Positions 1 through 13,200 of a stretch of DNA of 64,000 bases are shown here, piece after piece; positions within the stretch are counted from its first letter, which is position 1, and every line of letters begins with the position of its first letter. The notes beneath the pieces are model-generated. The model was not told the DNA's origin. It saw only the letters and a list, made by a program, of their open reading frames with translations, and made no database searches. Location: assembly GCA_008360955.1 (NCBI GenBank), contig LUCM01009251.1, positions 62,001-126,000 on the forward strand. Reading direction: 5' to 3'. This DNA comes from Fasciolopsis buskii (lineage: Eukaryota > Platyhelminthes > Trematoda > Plagiorchiida > Fasciolidae). The position numbers and the translations under genes were made by a program.

Positions 1-679
1 CATCCTTTGGTAGAAAACATTTTCATAGGGTTCGTTTGAACTTCTGTTCACAATTACTAGCATTAACTTTTATTGCATGGTCATTGGACAGAATGGATCA
101 TAAGACTAAGAAGAGTAGTTCACAAGCTATGAATGCGGTAGCCGAGACGAGTATGCCCCGTTACAGTCATTCCAACCGCACGTGGAATTTATATTCAAAT
201 CCACTTTCTAATACGGATTAGAATAAATTGTGTTGTCGATTGGGCTTATGGGACACAGCCGGGCAAGTACGTCACGGTATTTCAAGGTTGATCCGATCTA
301 TCTAACGGACCATATGTGTTTTATGCATAGCGATATATAAATATTCCAGTCTCGTTTATATGTGGTATGTACACATTTCATCAAAAACGATCATCCATGG
401 TTCGATTGGTGCACGGAAAACGTTTGGTAAACTGGTTAGCTCGTTCAAAAGAAGTAACAGCTACCCGGAAGTCCGTTTCGTGGGGTTAGCTCGGTTTTCA
501 AAGTGAGCTATTTGGCCTAGCAGGAACAGGAGAAGTTCTCCCGGCTCTGAATATTGCAGGATACGTTTGACCGCACCATTTCCCGCGTTAATTTGCAATC
601 GTGTTCACGGTATTCGGATTTGTGCCAAAAATATTAGAATAAGGCTGTCTTTCATAAAACTTCACAACAGTCCGCCTCT

Positions 680-805
680 GACTGCAAGCTGCTGAGCAAT
701 GCACTGATAATCAGTGTATCTTATAGTACGCATGCATGAATGTACCCGTGCAAGATAGATCACGTTTAAGAGCTATGCAAACGTGTCCTCAATGAACCAA
801 CTGGA
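680..805. repeat. Diverged dispersed repeat, copy 1
   Basis: This block matches the block at about 3885-4010 in the same orientation. Shared landmarks in the same order are a 'tgataat' core, a 'gcatgcatgaatgt' versus 'gcacgcacaaatgt' segment, a 'cgttt' step, and 'ctatgcaaacg' followed by 'ctcaat'. Judged by eye, roughly two thirds of the bases agree. It is probably an old interspersed element. I cannot assign a family and see no protein motif in it on either strand. Confidence 0.45.
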
Positions 806-3800
806 TTACTTTTCCGGATAATTTCGGCATGATTCCAAATGTTTTTGACATATTCCGAAGTATGGCGTCTGCGGATTCACAAGTAAACTTTAAACTTTGC
901 GCATTTGTTACGTGCGTCATCATCCCGAAAAGTTGTGTTACACTACACACTACTATCTGAATCGGCCGGAACGCAGTTGGCATTGTTTGCGCACTGATTG
1001 ACGGACCCCATCGAATCACGCTAAATTTGCATGTAAATCCACCAGTGCAGCGGGCAAAAACTTACCACCATAGATTACCGATAAATTGTTTCTTTGACCA
1101 CTTTACGCGAAGATTACTCGAAATTCGTGTTCATTCTAATCCAGGGTATATGGTTCACATGTGAGTCACGTCACGGCTACAAGTGTTTGTGATTGACAAC
1201 GGTCTTAGGCACATGCAACTGAATAACAGATACGCGTTAGACGATCATCGGTGACATTATCTGAACTTCGTGCCACGTAACTTATCACAACATAGAACCA
1301 ACAAATTTACGAACATCCACGACACATTTTTGGTCCAATGTAATCTCATCAATGTGAATTATTGCTGATTGATTTGTTCCAAACTCACTGAGATATAAGT
1401 AGCTTGCAAAAAGAGTGGTATTTCAGTAAGATGTAAACATATTCTACGATATTTCTCGTGTTTTAAACAACAGAAGGCACAACCCTTCACCGTTGCTTAG
1501 GAGCCGCGCGAACCAGTTCAATGGCCAATCCTAATGATGAACAAAGACCTAAAATTGTCTCTTAATAAAAAATGTATTCATCAACTGGATCAAAATGGGA
1601 ATAACGCCGATCAAGGACTGAGATCATAATGTCGAGTGTGATGAACACGGCATTCGCAAACCAGTGTAAGAAAACAATGTGGGATTCGATCAGCCGGAAT
1701 CCCCAGAATACGCGACTATTCGTCCCACGATATTCCACAGACAAACTAAGTTTGAGTGCAATAGAAGAATGATCAACTTGGAACGACTCGCACAATGTAA
1801 CTGGTGAACACCTGCTTCGAATTCAGTCGTGTAAAGGAAAGATACCAGTAAAAATTCAAACGTGGAGCTATAAGTAGAGGAGTCCTGTTTTTCACTGGGA
1901 AGTATTGTTCGCTCTCGGGGTTAAGGGGATTTGCATTGATTTTGATACGAAGAACCAGTTAATTGGAATGAGTGGCTAGGGCGTTCCAATTATTTGTGAC
2001 ACGCTTCTAGATGATTCGGTATTTAACCATCCTGTGTCCAGCAGAAGCTGATGCGTCCTTGTGAACTGGGGCGTGCCGATGTAGACGATACTATGGTTAT
2101 AGAAGAAGCAAAAATAACCTTCTGTATTATGTGCAGGGAAATTTCAGTTAAGTGGCATTTATGAACGATTGTATGGTTTTTCAGTGCTAACGGTATGGTC
2201 AAATGCCATATGTCGTCAATTACATATTAGGATCTTACATGTAATCCACGTGACACACTACAGTACAGTGTCTTCCTTAGATACGATTTCTGAGTTTGAG
2301 GGTATTTCATACTGCCCCAAATCCCTTGAAATCATGTCAGATATGATGTGGATAATACAAGTTAAGCAGCAGTTACCAGTATTTTGCCCTCGTCGCAAAC
2401 ACCAGTTTACCCGGCGTAACATCCTGCCTGATCTTATTCACTTGAACTAGTGGACAAGTCTTCAGGGATTGCGAAAACTTGCAAAATGCCACCAAGAAAC
2501 CACCTATTTTAGTCTTTCCTCCTTGTCGTTGACTATGAGTTGGTCTGTCATACAGATAAGTAATGCTCAACTACTCATCAAAAAACCGTGACTGTGGGTC
2601 GAATTGACTAGCCGCTGGATTATCAACGCCGATTGAATTCCGACAAAAATGTTATCGAAACCATCCATCACTGGTTTCTGTATGGTCACAGAGCCGTGCT
2701 TCGAGTGATTGACCTCTGCTGTCTTCTCAAAACCAAAACTGCAATGGCCGTGCTATCCTGTGTCTCCTGAACGGATAACGCAAAAAATCAAGGCATCTTA
2801 ATTAGCATCAGCATGCGGGATAAGTTTGAAGCATCAAGGTTGCTACTGGAAATCATGCATCCACGAAGGGTTTGATCTAAACAGCAGTGGTAATAATCAA
2901 ACTGTAACACCGTTACTGTTGGTTACCTTTTGCATACTTCAATGTGACAAACTACCACACAAAATTACCAGGCTCATATGATTTTACGGAGGATGCATTT
3001 GAAATAACCGATATCTTAGTCCGTTTTAGTAATGATATAAGGTAACACAGACTTGACAAATAGCTATTTAATGTTCCCGATACATCTATCACTCCAGAAG
3101 AAGTGAAGCCCATTAAATCACGGTTCCTTTTGTCCTCTGGCAACTACCTACCTAAAAGAAGTTAATCATAAGGTAGTAAGCATTACTTTTCCCTCCTCAT
3201 TCTGGGTGTACAAACAAACTCCTTTTTGGCCTGCTGATGAAATGTAAATTTTGGTCTTTTCATTGTTTCCAGTCAACGCAGACTGAAAAATCGCGACTTA
3301 TTCATCCACATGGGTTTTAACCAATCCACGTGAAATTCGAATGGTCCTCTAGTCAATGTGGAGGAGCCAACGGGACAGTTTGCATTTGTTGCGAGATCCC
3401 TTTGTCCAAATTCCCAACGTACTTCCTGTTTTCGGCCACTGGATTTGTTTACTGACGGTTGAAAGTTTGCTATCCAAACGCTGGCGAGTAACAGCTGTTC
3501 TCCAATATGATTCAATCGTAATTTGGATTTTGACGTCAGTTTATTTATCAATAAAGTGAAAGAGAGTTGCCTGACTGCGTTGTTTGGTTTTCGCAGGTGT
3601 GTTTCCAAAGAAACGCCAAGAGTCTGACACTTGGAATTCCACACTCCTGTCCAGGTAGAATAAAAATCTTCATCTCTAAACAAATTCCCTCGCTGCGTGC
3701 TGTTCTCCAAGATAAATGGTTTTGAAATCCGTTGTGAAGGACACTAGTTGATACTGGAACTATGGACAATATTTCCCGACGCTAATTCAGAATTACTTCA

Positions 3801-3884
3801 CAATTAATCGGATATAGATCAACAATATATAGAATTCAGTGGAATCCTGTCTCAATTTCACAAATCTGGCGTGACCACAACTCC
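806..3884. other. Unassigned non-coding stretch
   Basis: I see no gene, RNA or repeat that I can name here. A minus-strand open frame at 3273-3710 (145 codons) ends with FEFHVDWLKPMW, which faintly recalls the HxxRLKP end of gypsy integrases. However, one or two ORFs of this length are expected by chance in a window this size, so I do not call a gene. Confidence 0.3.
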
Positions 3885-4010
3885 TCGCAGATTGCAAATT
3901 AATGAAGTGATAATGAGCGGATCTTACTGTATGCACGCACAAATGTGTCCACGAAAGATTAATCGCGTTTCAGACCTATGCAAACGAGATCTCAATCAAT
4001 CGGCTGGGTG
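3885..4010. repeat. Diverged dispersed repeat, copy 2
   Basis: Direct-orientation partner of the block at 680-805, with the clearest shared string 'ctatgcaaacg' near 3977. The 3.2 kb between the copies holds no recognisable LTR-element genes, so two independent old insertions are more likely than a pair of LTRs. Confidence 0.45.
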
Positions 4011-6600
4011 GCATTTTCCAATGGTTTTGTCAAAATGTCCGGTCTTCTTGTCATAACTCCGAACTGATGCAAGAAATGGGGCAGTTTAATAGAGCAAATC
4101 AAACGTTCATACAAATTGGTTCCGAGCCGAACCCAGAATAGTGTGACGCTTAGCCAATGCGGAATTGAGGGATTGTCTGTACTCAGTTGTTTTCTTTAAA
4201 AAATCTAAAATTAGTCGTACTATTATGTTCCCTGTAAGTGGTTGATAACTGTGAATTTTGCATGATTCGATTGCTCGCGCTGGTTGACAGTTGTCAAGCA
4301 ACGCAGGGATACCTTCTTTCACATGTACTGGTTAAATACTGGGTAAAGTTTGTCAAATCAAGATAGGACAGATAGGCATGGCAGTCCAAAACAGACAAAT
4401 CGGATAGCGCTAGACTTATTCACTTTCCCTGAAAAGGGAAGAAATTTCAGCCCCTTCCCCCACCCATTGAATGATTGATGAAACAAATCGACCTGAATGG
4501 GTAGTACTCGGGAATGAATTCTATTATTTTTGAGCGTTTCAATCCTTGTCGTCGACCCGTCTCTTTCTAGCTTCCTTCATTTCCCGAGCGAAGGTTTGCG
4601 TTATAATCCCTATCGGCGGAACATCGTTTCTCAAATTGAGTGAAGAGAGGCAGCCAAACGGACAATCCCTCCTATTACTGCATGTGCAGCATCCCCGCTG
4701 TTTAAATTGTTAGCGTAGGATCGTATGCGGTTGATACTTCGAGCATATGTGCAGAATCCGCTGACTGAACCTCAGTCTCTTATAACTGGATTGTTGGAAA
4801 AGTGGCGGACTAGTTGTACCAATAGAAAACTTAGAAAAACTGCCAATATTTTACTGTACCGTTTACACTTTTACGCTTGTAAACGTCACATTCCAGTCAA
4901 AACAGCGGCGAAAAATAAGAAAAATTGCTTGCACTCTTCACGTAAAGATGAAGAAAAGAGATTTCGCCAAGTGAATGATTTGAGTTCATTAAGGCATGTT
5001 GCTCGGAAAGCCTACTGAGGCGCGATCCCGATCTGTCAAAATACTTGCTAAATATGGGGTACTAGAGTTCCTCTAGCTATTGACTCTGGAGGATACGGAA
5101 CGGAAAGTACGGGAACTACACTTTGAACGACCACTGTACAGAGGACGTGTGGGATCTGAGGTATTTTCTGGGCAAAATTTTCACATGCGACCAGTTTAAG
5201 GGACAATTTTCTTAGTGGTATGAATGACAAACGGCGAATAATTGACAGTCTTGGTGTAGTCTCTCCTAAACAAACCTGCAAAAACAACAGTAAAAAATTG
5301 AAGAAACATTAAAACGTTTCTGTGCTAAGTGGCAGATGGTTGGATGTTTCACCTTGCAGAGTCGTAGCCTTCTGATTAGAAATGACAAATGAGAAGTCAA
5401 CTTCAAACTTTTATCAGTAGAAACCGGCAAATGCTTGAAAAAGTTACTCCGGTGAGTGTCCCAGAGTTGATGAAGGATGGTTCAGACTGGAAGGTTAACC
5501 AGGAAAGACAAAACGGACATTCAGAAGTGTTAAGGCTTAAAAAGAAGATGAATAAGGATTAATGAAATATTCCCAGTGGAGAAGATAGACTTGTATAATG
5601 CGACGGTCTCGTATGACGATAAAGCACCTTTTTCATTTCTTCGTAGAAATAGCTGCACGGGCTCGAATTACCGGGTACTTATCATGATACCTGCCACCAT
5701 GGATTACGTAACCGAAGATAGCAAAAGGACCAAGGCAACTGGAGGTTATGTTAGACTTTATCTACTAGGCATTCTTATATATCTTATCACCACTGGTTAA
5801 ATGACTTTGGAACAGTAACAACCACGAAACGTTCACTCTCCTTGCTATTGACTCACGGGGCGCTTACTGGTTAGTTTGTAGTTGCAAAACAGCAAAATTC
5901 TGCGAACTTTTCTATCTGATTTGCAAGTAGACGTGCCGCAGCATCCTATTTTTTCGGAAAAAAGCCTTCATCTCTGAAACACGAAACAGTTGACTTTGCT
6001 CGTTAAAATCAGCACGCTTTATTGTGAATTGAATGATGTAATTCTTTTCAAGTGATCACTTGCTATTCTGAAGCAGACCCATGCCAGATTGTGGTCGAAT
6101 TGCCGACGGAAGCATCGTCGTATCGTGATAGGTGTAAAATTCGTACAGGACGAGAGAATGACGTGCAAATGCTTTGTTGTCATGATAAATCGCATTAGTG
6201 GCCGTTTCCAAATGCGGCGAGTGCTGTTTCACGTGGAAATTGCCATCCTGAAAAACTAACTCGCTCACACCATTACGTAACATGGCTCCTGAGACGTGCA
6301 CTGAATCACCTTCGTGTTGCATCGTTCCCCTCATGAGGGCTGTTTCCGAACACGCTTTCGACAGTTTGGCTTGTGGGGGCGAAATTCTGATTGATCATTA
6401 CAAAATACACTCACTATTGAATTTCCACAAGCCCACCACAGTGGCCTTTCCAATCAGTACCTTCGGTACCGTTCCAAGTTAACACTCAAACAAGAATGCA
6501 TTTCATTAGAAATTTAAGTGAGCCATTAAGAGCGTCCATTTAAGAATCACACGGCAGTTCGTCGGAAGTTTTTCGCTGGTCAGGTAAAGGTAACTATGGG
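4011..6600. other. Unassigned non-coding stretch
   Basis: AT-rich sequence with only short open frames, such as 97 codons at 4725-5018 and 92 codons at 6056-6334. None has a recognisable motif or convincing splice sites. Nothing else is seen. Confidence 0.3.
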
Positions 6601-6607
6601 ATTTTGT

Positions 6608-6673
6608 TGTCAGTGGTATGTTTCGTGGGAATGTTCTTCGTCCACCCGTATGCAAAACATACCACTGATAACA
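6608..6673. repeat. Long inverted repeat (hairpin)
   Basis: The arm at 6608-6623 (TGTCAGTGGTATGTTT) is mirrored at 6655-6673 by AAACATACCACTGATAACA. That gives about 15 pairs with one interruption. The ~30-base loop contains a smaller GTGG/CCAC pairing. It could be a transposon end, a small MITE or a structured RNA. The sequence around it does not decide. Confidence 0.6.
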
Positions 6674-6789
6674 GAAGGCCATACTTTCTAACCTTGACTC
6701 CTGTTTCTGATGGTTGGCCTGTCGTCCAAAACCCGTCGTTTGCTTCTGGGGACATTTTTTTCATCCACTCGCACGTGAAAGGATTCATC

Positions 6790-7200
6790 GCCTTCGTGCC
6801 CCTTCATGTTCGTCGACGGGACAATGTCGTTTGAAACCATGGAGACCGTAGTTTGCCAGTTTTAATCGTTTAACGGGCTCGAGTGCAATCGGCAACTCTA
6901 AATGAGCGTCCAAAAACTCTTGCGTGACCCTCATGTGGTCGCCCGTTTCGCATACCTTATTGATAATCACCAGTAATTTTGATGCGTTCTGGTCACCGTA
7001 CCACATGTCGTCAGGTCTACTCATCCAAGTTAGTCTTCCTCATACAAAACTTGCAGCCAACTTAGGCTGGATCGGGATATTTCGAAATGACGGTGTGAAA
7101 CTGAAGAAATGCAATTTTTTAAGAAGACACTTTTGGTGGGCGCTTTTGCACAGAACATCCAATAAACCAGTAAAAGGAAGTTCGCCAGTACCCTGATCTC
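6790..7200 (-). other. Unidentified minus-strand open segment
   Basis: A minus-strand frame at 6785-7024 (79 codons) has a slightly more GC-rich, coding-like composition than its surroundings. It reads LVIINKVCETGDHMRVTQEF near its middle. It is followed by a stop and then an open stretch in another frame (6594-6788), as expected of a decayed coding sequence. I recognise no family. It could be the remains of a transposon protein or chance. Confidence 0.15.
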
Positions 7201-7749
7201 GACTTCTACGTGCAGTGAGTCAAAAGCTTCTGGATTGTGTGTCAGTAGAAGTGTAAAAGTCTTAACTTGAAAATGAATTGACTTAGTTGATACAGAAACA
7301 AAATCACGACGGGAAATGGGACATACTACCTTGGTAAATGCACCTTACTTCCTTGGGTTTTTATGCTAATGAAGTCAGCTGACGCTGCGAACAGAAAAAA
7401 TTTCGTTACGGGACTTTGGAATACTTTGTGGGCATGATATTCATCCTATCACATTATTCTCAACCTAGAGACAATGGGATTAGCATTACGTGTGTACATC
7501 TTTACCTCCACGAAAAAAGTTCACGCAAATTCAATTGGGTTATTTTAAGTTCACAATCTTTCTAAAACACGATTACGGCCGATTAACTAGGCCCCTGGCG
7601 ATTGTTATTACCACTCGTCGAAAGCCCAAATAACGGCCACTGAATCACCCTACACTTTCGCGCACGATTACACGGAATCGATGTGATGCAACAAGTTGGC
7701 TTGTTTTCCATCAAGCTCGTTGCTTTTCACATTAGACAAGCTGCAGCCA

Positions 7750-8140
7750 CTAAGTCTAACATTGACGCACGACGTGATTCGCCATCGGTGCGACCGACCG
7801 GCTGTCGTCTTGCTCCCGACCCAGACCTCAAACAGACCAAGCCCGTAGGCTGCGCATTGTATGCCCGTGAGTTGGATGGGACATACGCGTGACGAGACAC
7901 ACAGACAAGTCGGATTCTCTAGGTCGTATATGGTAAGCCTTCTTGATGACTTTTAGTTGGCGAGTGCTCAGTGCATTCGCATATCGTTTTGCCATCAGAA
8001 GAATGACCATTTCATCGGCCCTGAGCAGCCAATGTATCAAGGCTTTACACTCCAGATCCACACCATCTTCGGCTGCGGTCTCATTGTTCACGGGATTCTC
8101 AATAGGTATCCAAATAACTTACGGACAAGACTGGTCTTGT
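7750..8140 (-). pseudogene. RTE-like LINE reverse transcriptase fossil
   Basis: On the minus strand the frame at 7828-8091 contains EDGVDLECKALIHWLLRADE followed by MVILL. This is the layout of the RT motif C region in RTE-type LINEs, where GV(D/E)L is followed by LEYADDIVLL; the catalytic YADD is read here as RADE, so the site is broken. About 25 residues later KVIKKAYHI sits where RTE proteins have a helix before the 'FAPxKCK' step. The piece is isolated and ends in stops. No intact endonuclease or other RT motifs were found next to it. The assignment rests on motif order alone. Confidence 0.38.
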
Positions 8141-9690
8141 CGCAAGAAGTGTAGAACATGGAACGGAAGTTGAGATCACTACACGAGTGGCAGCAAGATA
8201 GAGCACCTAGGTCTGACATCGCGGTATCCCAGTAGCCCTTGGGTCTAGATTCCGGTATTGGACATTTTCGGGTCTGCGAGTCAGAGTACTCTATAGGCGA
8301 ACAACCATCTGTTCACCTGTGAATTCATAAATGCGACCAGGTTTCTAACTAATCACTCGAGCCTCGGATTACTTTGCGCTGCAGACAAACGTAGCAGACC
8401 TTTCTCACGGGCATTCTTTTCACTTTAGTAGCATCGTATACAAGCTGCATTATGACTTAGGTCTTTTGTGAAACACGTTTAGGTCCAGTAAATCACTTGT
8501 GATCATCTATGGTTATTCAAAAGCTAAACAGGCCTTACGTTTCGTGTACCCACAAGGCTCCCATGCGTGCGCCAATCACGTAATGTTATTTGTGATAAAT
8601 TACAGACTGTATATCCACCATTTTATTCTGTCGGCAGTAAATTGTTTACATATAATCATCCATCGACGAACACTTATCCCGATCGATGCGACATACACTT
8701 GTATCGGATCTCGTTGTGCACATTCTGTTTCTCTCTTGGAACACCTGCATTTGGTCTGCTGTCCCATTTAGTCCTTCATTGCATGTTCCACAAACGAAAG
8801 TGATCTTTTTAACCGGTTGGTAACTCTTGATCAATTCATTTGAGAAAATTTGTGTGTGAATTATAATTGTAGGTTCAAACCGCCATGTGTCGCATTTCAT
8901 TTGTATCTGCACAAACAAGCTGCACTACCTGAAGCTCTCATTGGAACACTGTTGCTTGGGTTTTTCGCCGCTCAAATTGGACAAGGTCGTTCTTGCGTGT
9001 TCAAACTGCACCAAAATGACAACAATCCAATTTGACACGTTTCAGCAAATCCCAGCGGTTGAAATTTACCAAAAATCGAGTTCTACATAGAACAGAAGGC
9101 ATTTGTTCTCTCTCTCCCTCTTCGGTTTTCGTATTTGTCTAAATGTTTTATTGACAGGGCACCGAACAAAGTCGAGAAACATTTGCGTATGGTAAGAAAG
9201 AGAGCGAGGAATATCGAAGTTTATTTTTTCTAGTCTCTAGAAAGATCCATTCTGCCATAGGTAGATATACTGACATGGTAAAAGCAAAGCATAAATATTC
9301 ACGTGAGAATTAGTCCTGGAAACAGAGTTGACACCAACAAAACCGACGGTCGAAAATTTCACACATCTGTTAATTGAAATTATAGGCCATATGTCACCTG
9401 GGTGGTACGCCAGAGGAGGGGAGGAGCTCGAAAACACCTGACGCCAACCACGGTTTTTGTTTGAAAAATGCCGCGTCTAGTTAACTTCACAAGCACGATT
9501 AGAAAGCGAAACAAATTGTCGGATGTTATATCTTGGAATATCGGGTCCAAATATTCGAAAATGCAGTTGCAATCAAACTGACTAGCATGCGGTTGTAATC
9601 TCCCGAGTCGATGTCAAGATACATAAAAAGGAACTGATGAATCTATTTATCTACATATATGTCTATATCTATATTTGTATCAACATCCAT
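8141..9690. other. Unassigned non-coding stretch
   Basis: No gene seen. Overlapping 90-codon frames at 8499-8918 on both strands have no known motif and are most likely chance. Confidence 0.3.
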
Positions 9691-9694
9691 ACCT

Positions 9695-9740
9695 GTACAA
9701 ATATATATATATATATACAGAGGGAGAGAGAGAGTGAGGA
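9695..9740. repeat. Compound (TA)n/(GA)n microsatellite
   Basis: A short run of TA dinucleotides from about 9700 passes directly into a GA-rich run (about 9720-9738). The same TA-to-GA transition occurs at 32882-32934. It is preceded by a looser TATC/TATG-rich stretch from about 9645. Confidence 0.85.
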
Positions 9741-9849
9741 ACAGCGAGACGCTACAGGAATGCAGTAATGAAAAACAGAATCAGATAAATTAAAAATAAA
9801 AACAGGTTATTAGTCCTTCTATTATTAGTAAATTCAGTAAGTGATAACA

Positions 9850-10213
9850 GCGATTGTGAGGATTGCATCGTCCACGTTTAATCGATTTCTCAGTGAATAA
9901 AAACATAGTGAACAGAACAATTTACTCGAATTCTGGTTTCATTCAACTAATTAATTCTTCCACGTGACTAACTGACCACTTTATGCACTTCATAATACAT
10001 TACGTCTCGTGTTAATTCAAATACAATCTGACTTGATTCGGTCAAGTAACTAACAAACTCACGACATTCTCTTTTCTCGTTCCGATTTTGTAATCAAATT
10101 ATTCCGATCGCAAGCTTTAGTGACTACGGTTATTCTTTTTGGAATTTAGTTGTGATCTCGCCTCGTTTAACTAAGTGGCATCTGGTCGGTCAGCGCCACC
10201 CGTGTTTATTTTC
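9850..10213. repeat. Near-identical inverted repeat, left arm
   Basis: This block is the reverse complement of 16824-17190. From about 9875 to 10213 I find only a handful of mismatches, which is above 95% identity by eye. At the outer edge (before 9875) similarity fades, and at the inner edge it stops after TTTATTTTC near 10213. It contains the marker GGTCGGTCAGCGCCACCCG. No ORF is seen inside. It could be a terminal inverted repeat of a large DNA element, two solo LTRs or MITEs in opposite orientation, or a segment kept alike by gene conversion. Confidence 0.85.
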
Positions 10214-13200
10214 TTATTAAAAGGTTCGTTAGGTTTGAAGCACGATTGTTGATTGTTTTCGGTCTTTCGGTCACGTTACCTGTCCCCTGCTTCTCGACAC
10301 ATTTGCCCACGCCTGAATGTGTCAGAAAAATCAGATTGATTTCAGTTTGTCTCCCAGCTAGGACGAACCGGTTACTCCGACCTTGCTCTTCGACAATGTC
10401 TGTTCTTCATTCTCTTGATATCAAAGCGGTTTGTCAACCAACCTCGTTTTTTGGGGCACAGTCCCCTCATTTTCGCATGACTAATCGTACAAGACCCAAA
10501 CTTCGGCTCCTTTACGATGCCCACAGATCTTATCAATTTGGTATCTTTTCTCAATCGCTGTGAGGGGGCAAGAAATTGTCAACCTTGTATTACGTGTCTG
10601 AGAAGCACTAGAAAGTAGAATTAAGATAACGGGCATGATAGACACAATCTTTAAAACAGAAGCATTTTATTACTCTAAGATGACAGCCAGTTAGAGAGGG
10701 TCGAAATTCAATCACGGTTTAGTGGAGAAGTCAGTTCACTTGATCTGATACCAAACGTGATGTGATCCCCTCTCAGTCCACGTTAGCCCTTCTGTGAAAT
10801 GTTCATCATCCATTTTGAGAACTCAGTTAGACAGGTGGAAATTGTGTGCGATTGACTGGAACATCTGATCTCACACGGTTTGCGATCTATGTTGTCCGCT
10901 GTAGCGCACAGGTTGCTGTCACAATTCAGTGTTATGAATCTGATAACCAGTATCATGAGAGCTAAAGTGCTGCGTTCAAGGTCGCGGTCCTATTGCAAGC
11001 AAGAAGTATCCTAAGGTGTTTTCCTGTGCTGGCACTTCATTGTTCGACTTACCTTCGTTACGCTCTATTATCTTCAATGTGCAATTCAAAAACCTACATT
11101 TTGGTAAAGAAATAATTGCAAAAAAAATCTAATGCCATTCAATTCCAGGTGTACCAAAAAGAAAAGAAAAAGATCGGTCACAAAAAATTCGAATGGAGCT
11201 CCTGCAACAATTCGTTGTTCCTAACCAGAACTAGTGGGAAATATGGCATCTGGGTATTACGATAAACAATAATGGAAGATAAAAATCAGTCTTAATGTTG
11301 CATAGAAATCAATCTGAACGATGACTGACCCGGTGAATGGAAAGGAAAAAAACGGTGGTCATGAAACTTCGGTGGGGTGTACAAGAATTCTCTCGCGAAC
11401 AGGTTGCTTTGATTCATCATTCCCACGATTTGGCCATGAATCAGCAGGAATAGAAGAAACAGGGTTGGTAACAGACATGTTCGGTTGTAGTTTGTAAAAC
11501 GTCATCGCAACTAGCCTAGGAAAGATTGTTGGCGAGCAACAGATTACGATGAATCGAAGAGGCAATTACAGTTTACCTAGCGATAACCCGGCACAATCTG
11601 TGAAATTGAAAAAAATAACAAGTGACGTAATCATTCAACAACAGGAGACATTTAGAAACTGGTTTCGTTGATACAGTTCACACACAGGCTTTGCAAACAC
11701 GTTTCGGTGAGAAAAGCAAGAACGATTCGAAATGCATTTAAAACATTCGAATGAATTAAGATGAAGGTCAAAGAAACATGCGAATTTGACTAGCGGGCCA
11801 TGGACTGATAGAATGCAGAAATTATGAAGAACGTAGTCAGTCCTGTGAATGAACCATTAGGATAAGAAAATACGAAAAAGAGATCATGTCTTGAGAAGCG
11901 TTGGAGTTGTCTAGTGTGAGACTGAACAAGTGGATCTCTTGTATAATTAAGTAGTTGCACAGACACGATAGTCGAACAGCGAATTACCCAAACATGTCGA
12001 GATAGGAAGCATACTTCGAAAACCGATTTGAGAGAGATGTTAAGAGTACCCGAGCAGATGAAAACACGTGCAGAAAGCACCTAGTATGACCTGTATCCTA
12101 ATGAAGGGAGGTGTAGAAATCGGATTTCCTGCAGCAAATTCGGCCATTTTGGGCGTGAAACTCGTTACACAAATCGGATGAAAGCAATCTGATAAAAAGT
12201 TTAAAGTCGAGTAATCTGCGCAGGGCACAACTGCGGCTAATTTCTAAAGGTCGGAAGAACGAAAAATAATGTTCGTGTTGACGAAAAATGGCATCATTTC
12301 CGTAAACGATGTTGCTTCTCATTTGGGAGGGATGAAAGGTGGGCTGTTCGTGTCCGAAGTGAAGATAAACTCTGCAGACCGGAGAAATGTGTACATTTTC
12401 CCTGGAGGAAAAGTTTCAATTTCTAAAGGAACATATTTTGGAAGATAGTACAGTGCCCGTGGACGAGTTAATGAACGCGGTACCTGGATTGCAGAACACC
12501 TGCTATATGTATCATCCACAAGGACGCTTGATTCTATCCCAGAGAAATACGCGGTCAGCGCTATACAGAAAGTGATTGAAGAATAGTGAACCTACCCGCC
12601 TTATCTCATGATGGATCCGCGTGAAATAACATTTCATGGGATCTTGGTTACGAATTTTATTGCCAATTTCCTAATAGTTGTTTGGAATACGGCACACGGA
12701 TGAAGTCAGGGTCTCAGTGAGGGAGCATTAGTCAGTAGGTACAATTGACCGGCTTGTTCAATCGATTTCGGTAATTCCAGTTTGTCCAGAAAACCTAATT
12801 GGATTCGAAACTGGAAAATCGTGTCAAATTTAAAACAAAATCTCTCGCTGAAACTGGTTTGAAAGCAAGGGATATTCGTCGTGTGATTATCAGACTGGTG
12901 TGTTTAATTGACACACATCTGGACAAAAGAAATCAGCTAATAAATCGCGTAGAACTCTATGAATGATTGATGAAGGTGTGTTTGGTCTGTTTGACTAAAA
13001 CGTCAACAGTATAACCGAATTGGTAATTCGCATTCGCAATGAAACGAGTGATCCTAATTTTTTTAATGAAACGATTTTCAGCAGTCGAAATGTCAATTAT
13101 CGAAAGCCATGATTGCCTCGATTTTTTTGAGTAGCTTATTTTTATGCAATAATGTGCGCATATGTACGTTTACATGCACATAAACACATACATTACGAGA

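Noticed and set aside
3273..3710. 145-codon minus-strand frame as a gypsy integrase end
   Set aside because: Only FEFHVDWLKPMW fits; the rest does not follow the family and no other gypsy domain is near.
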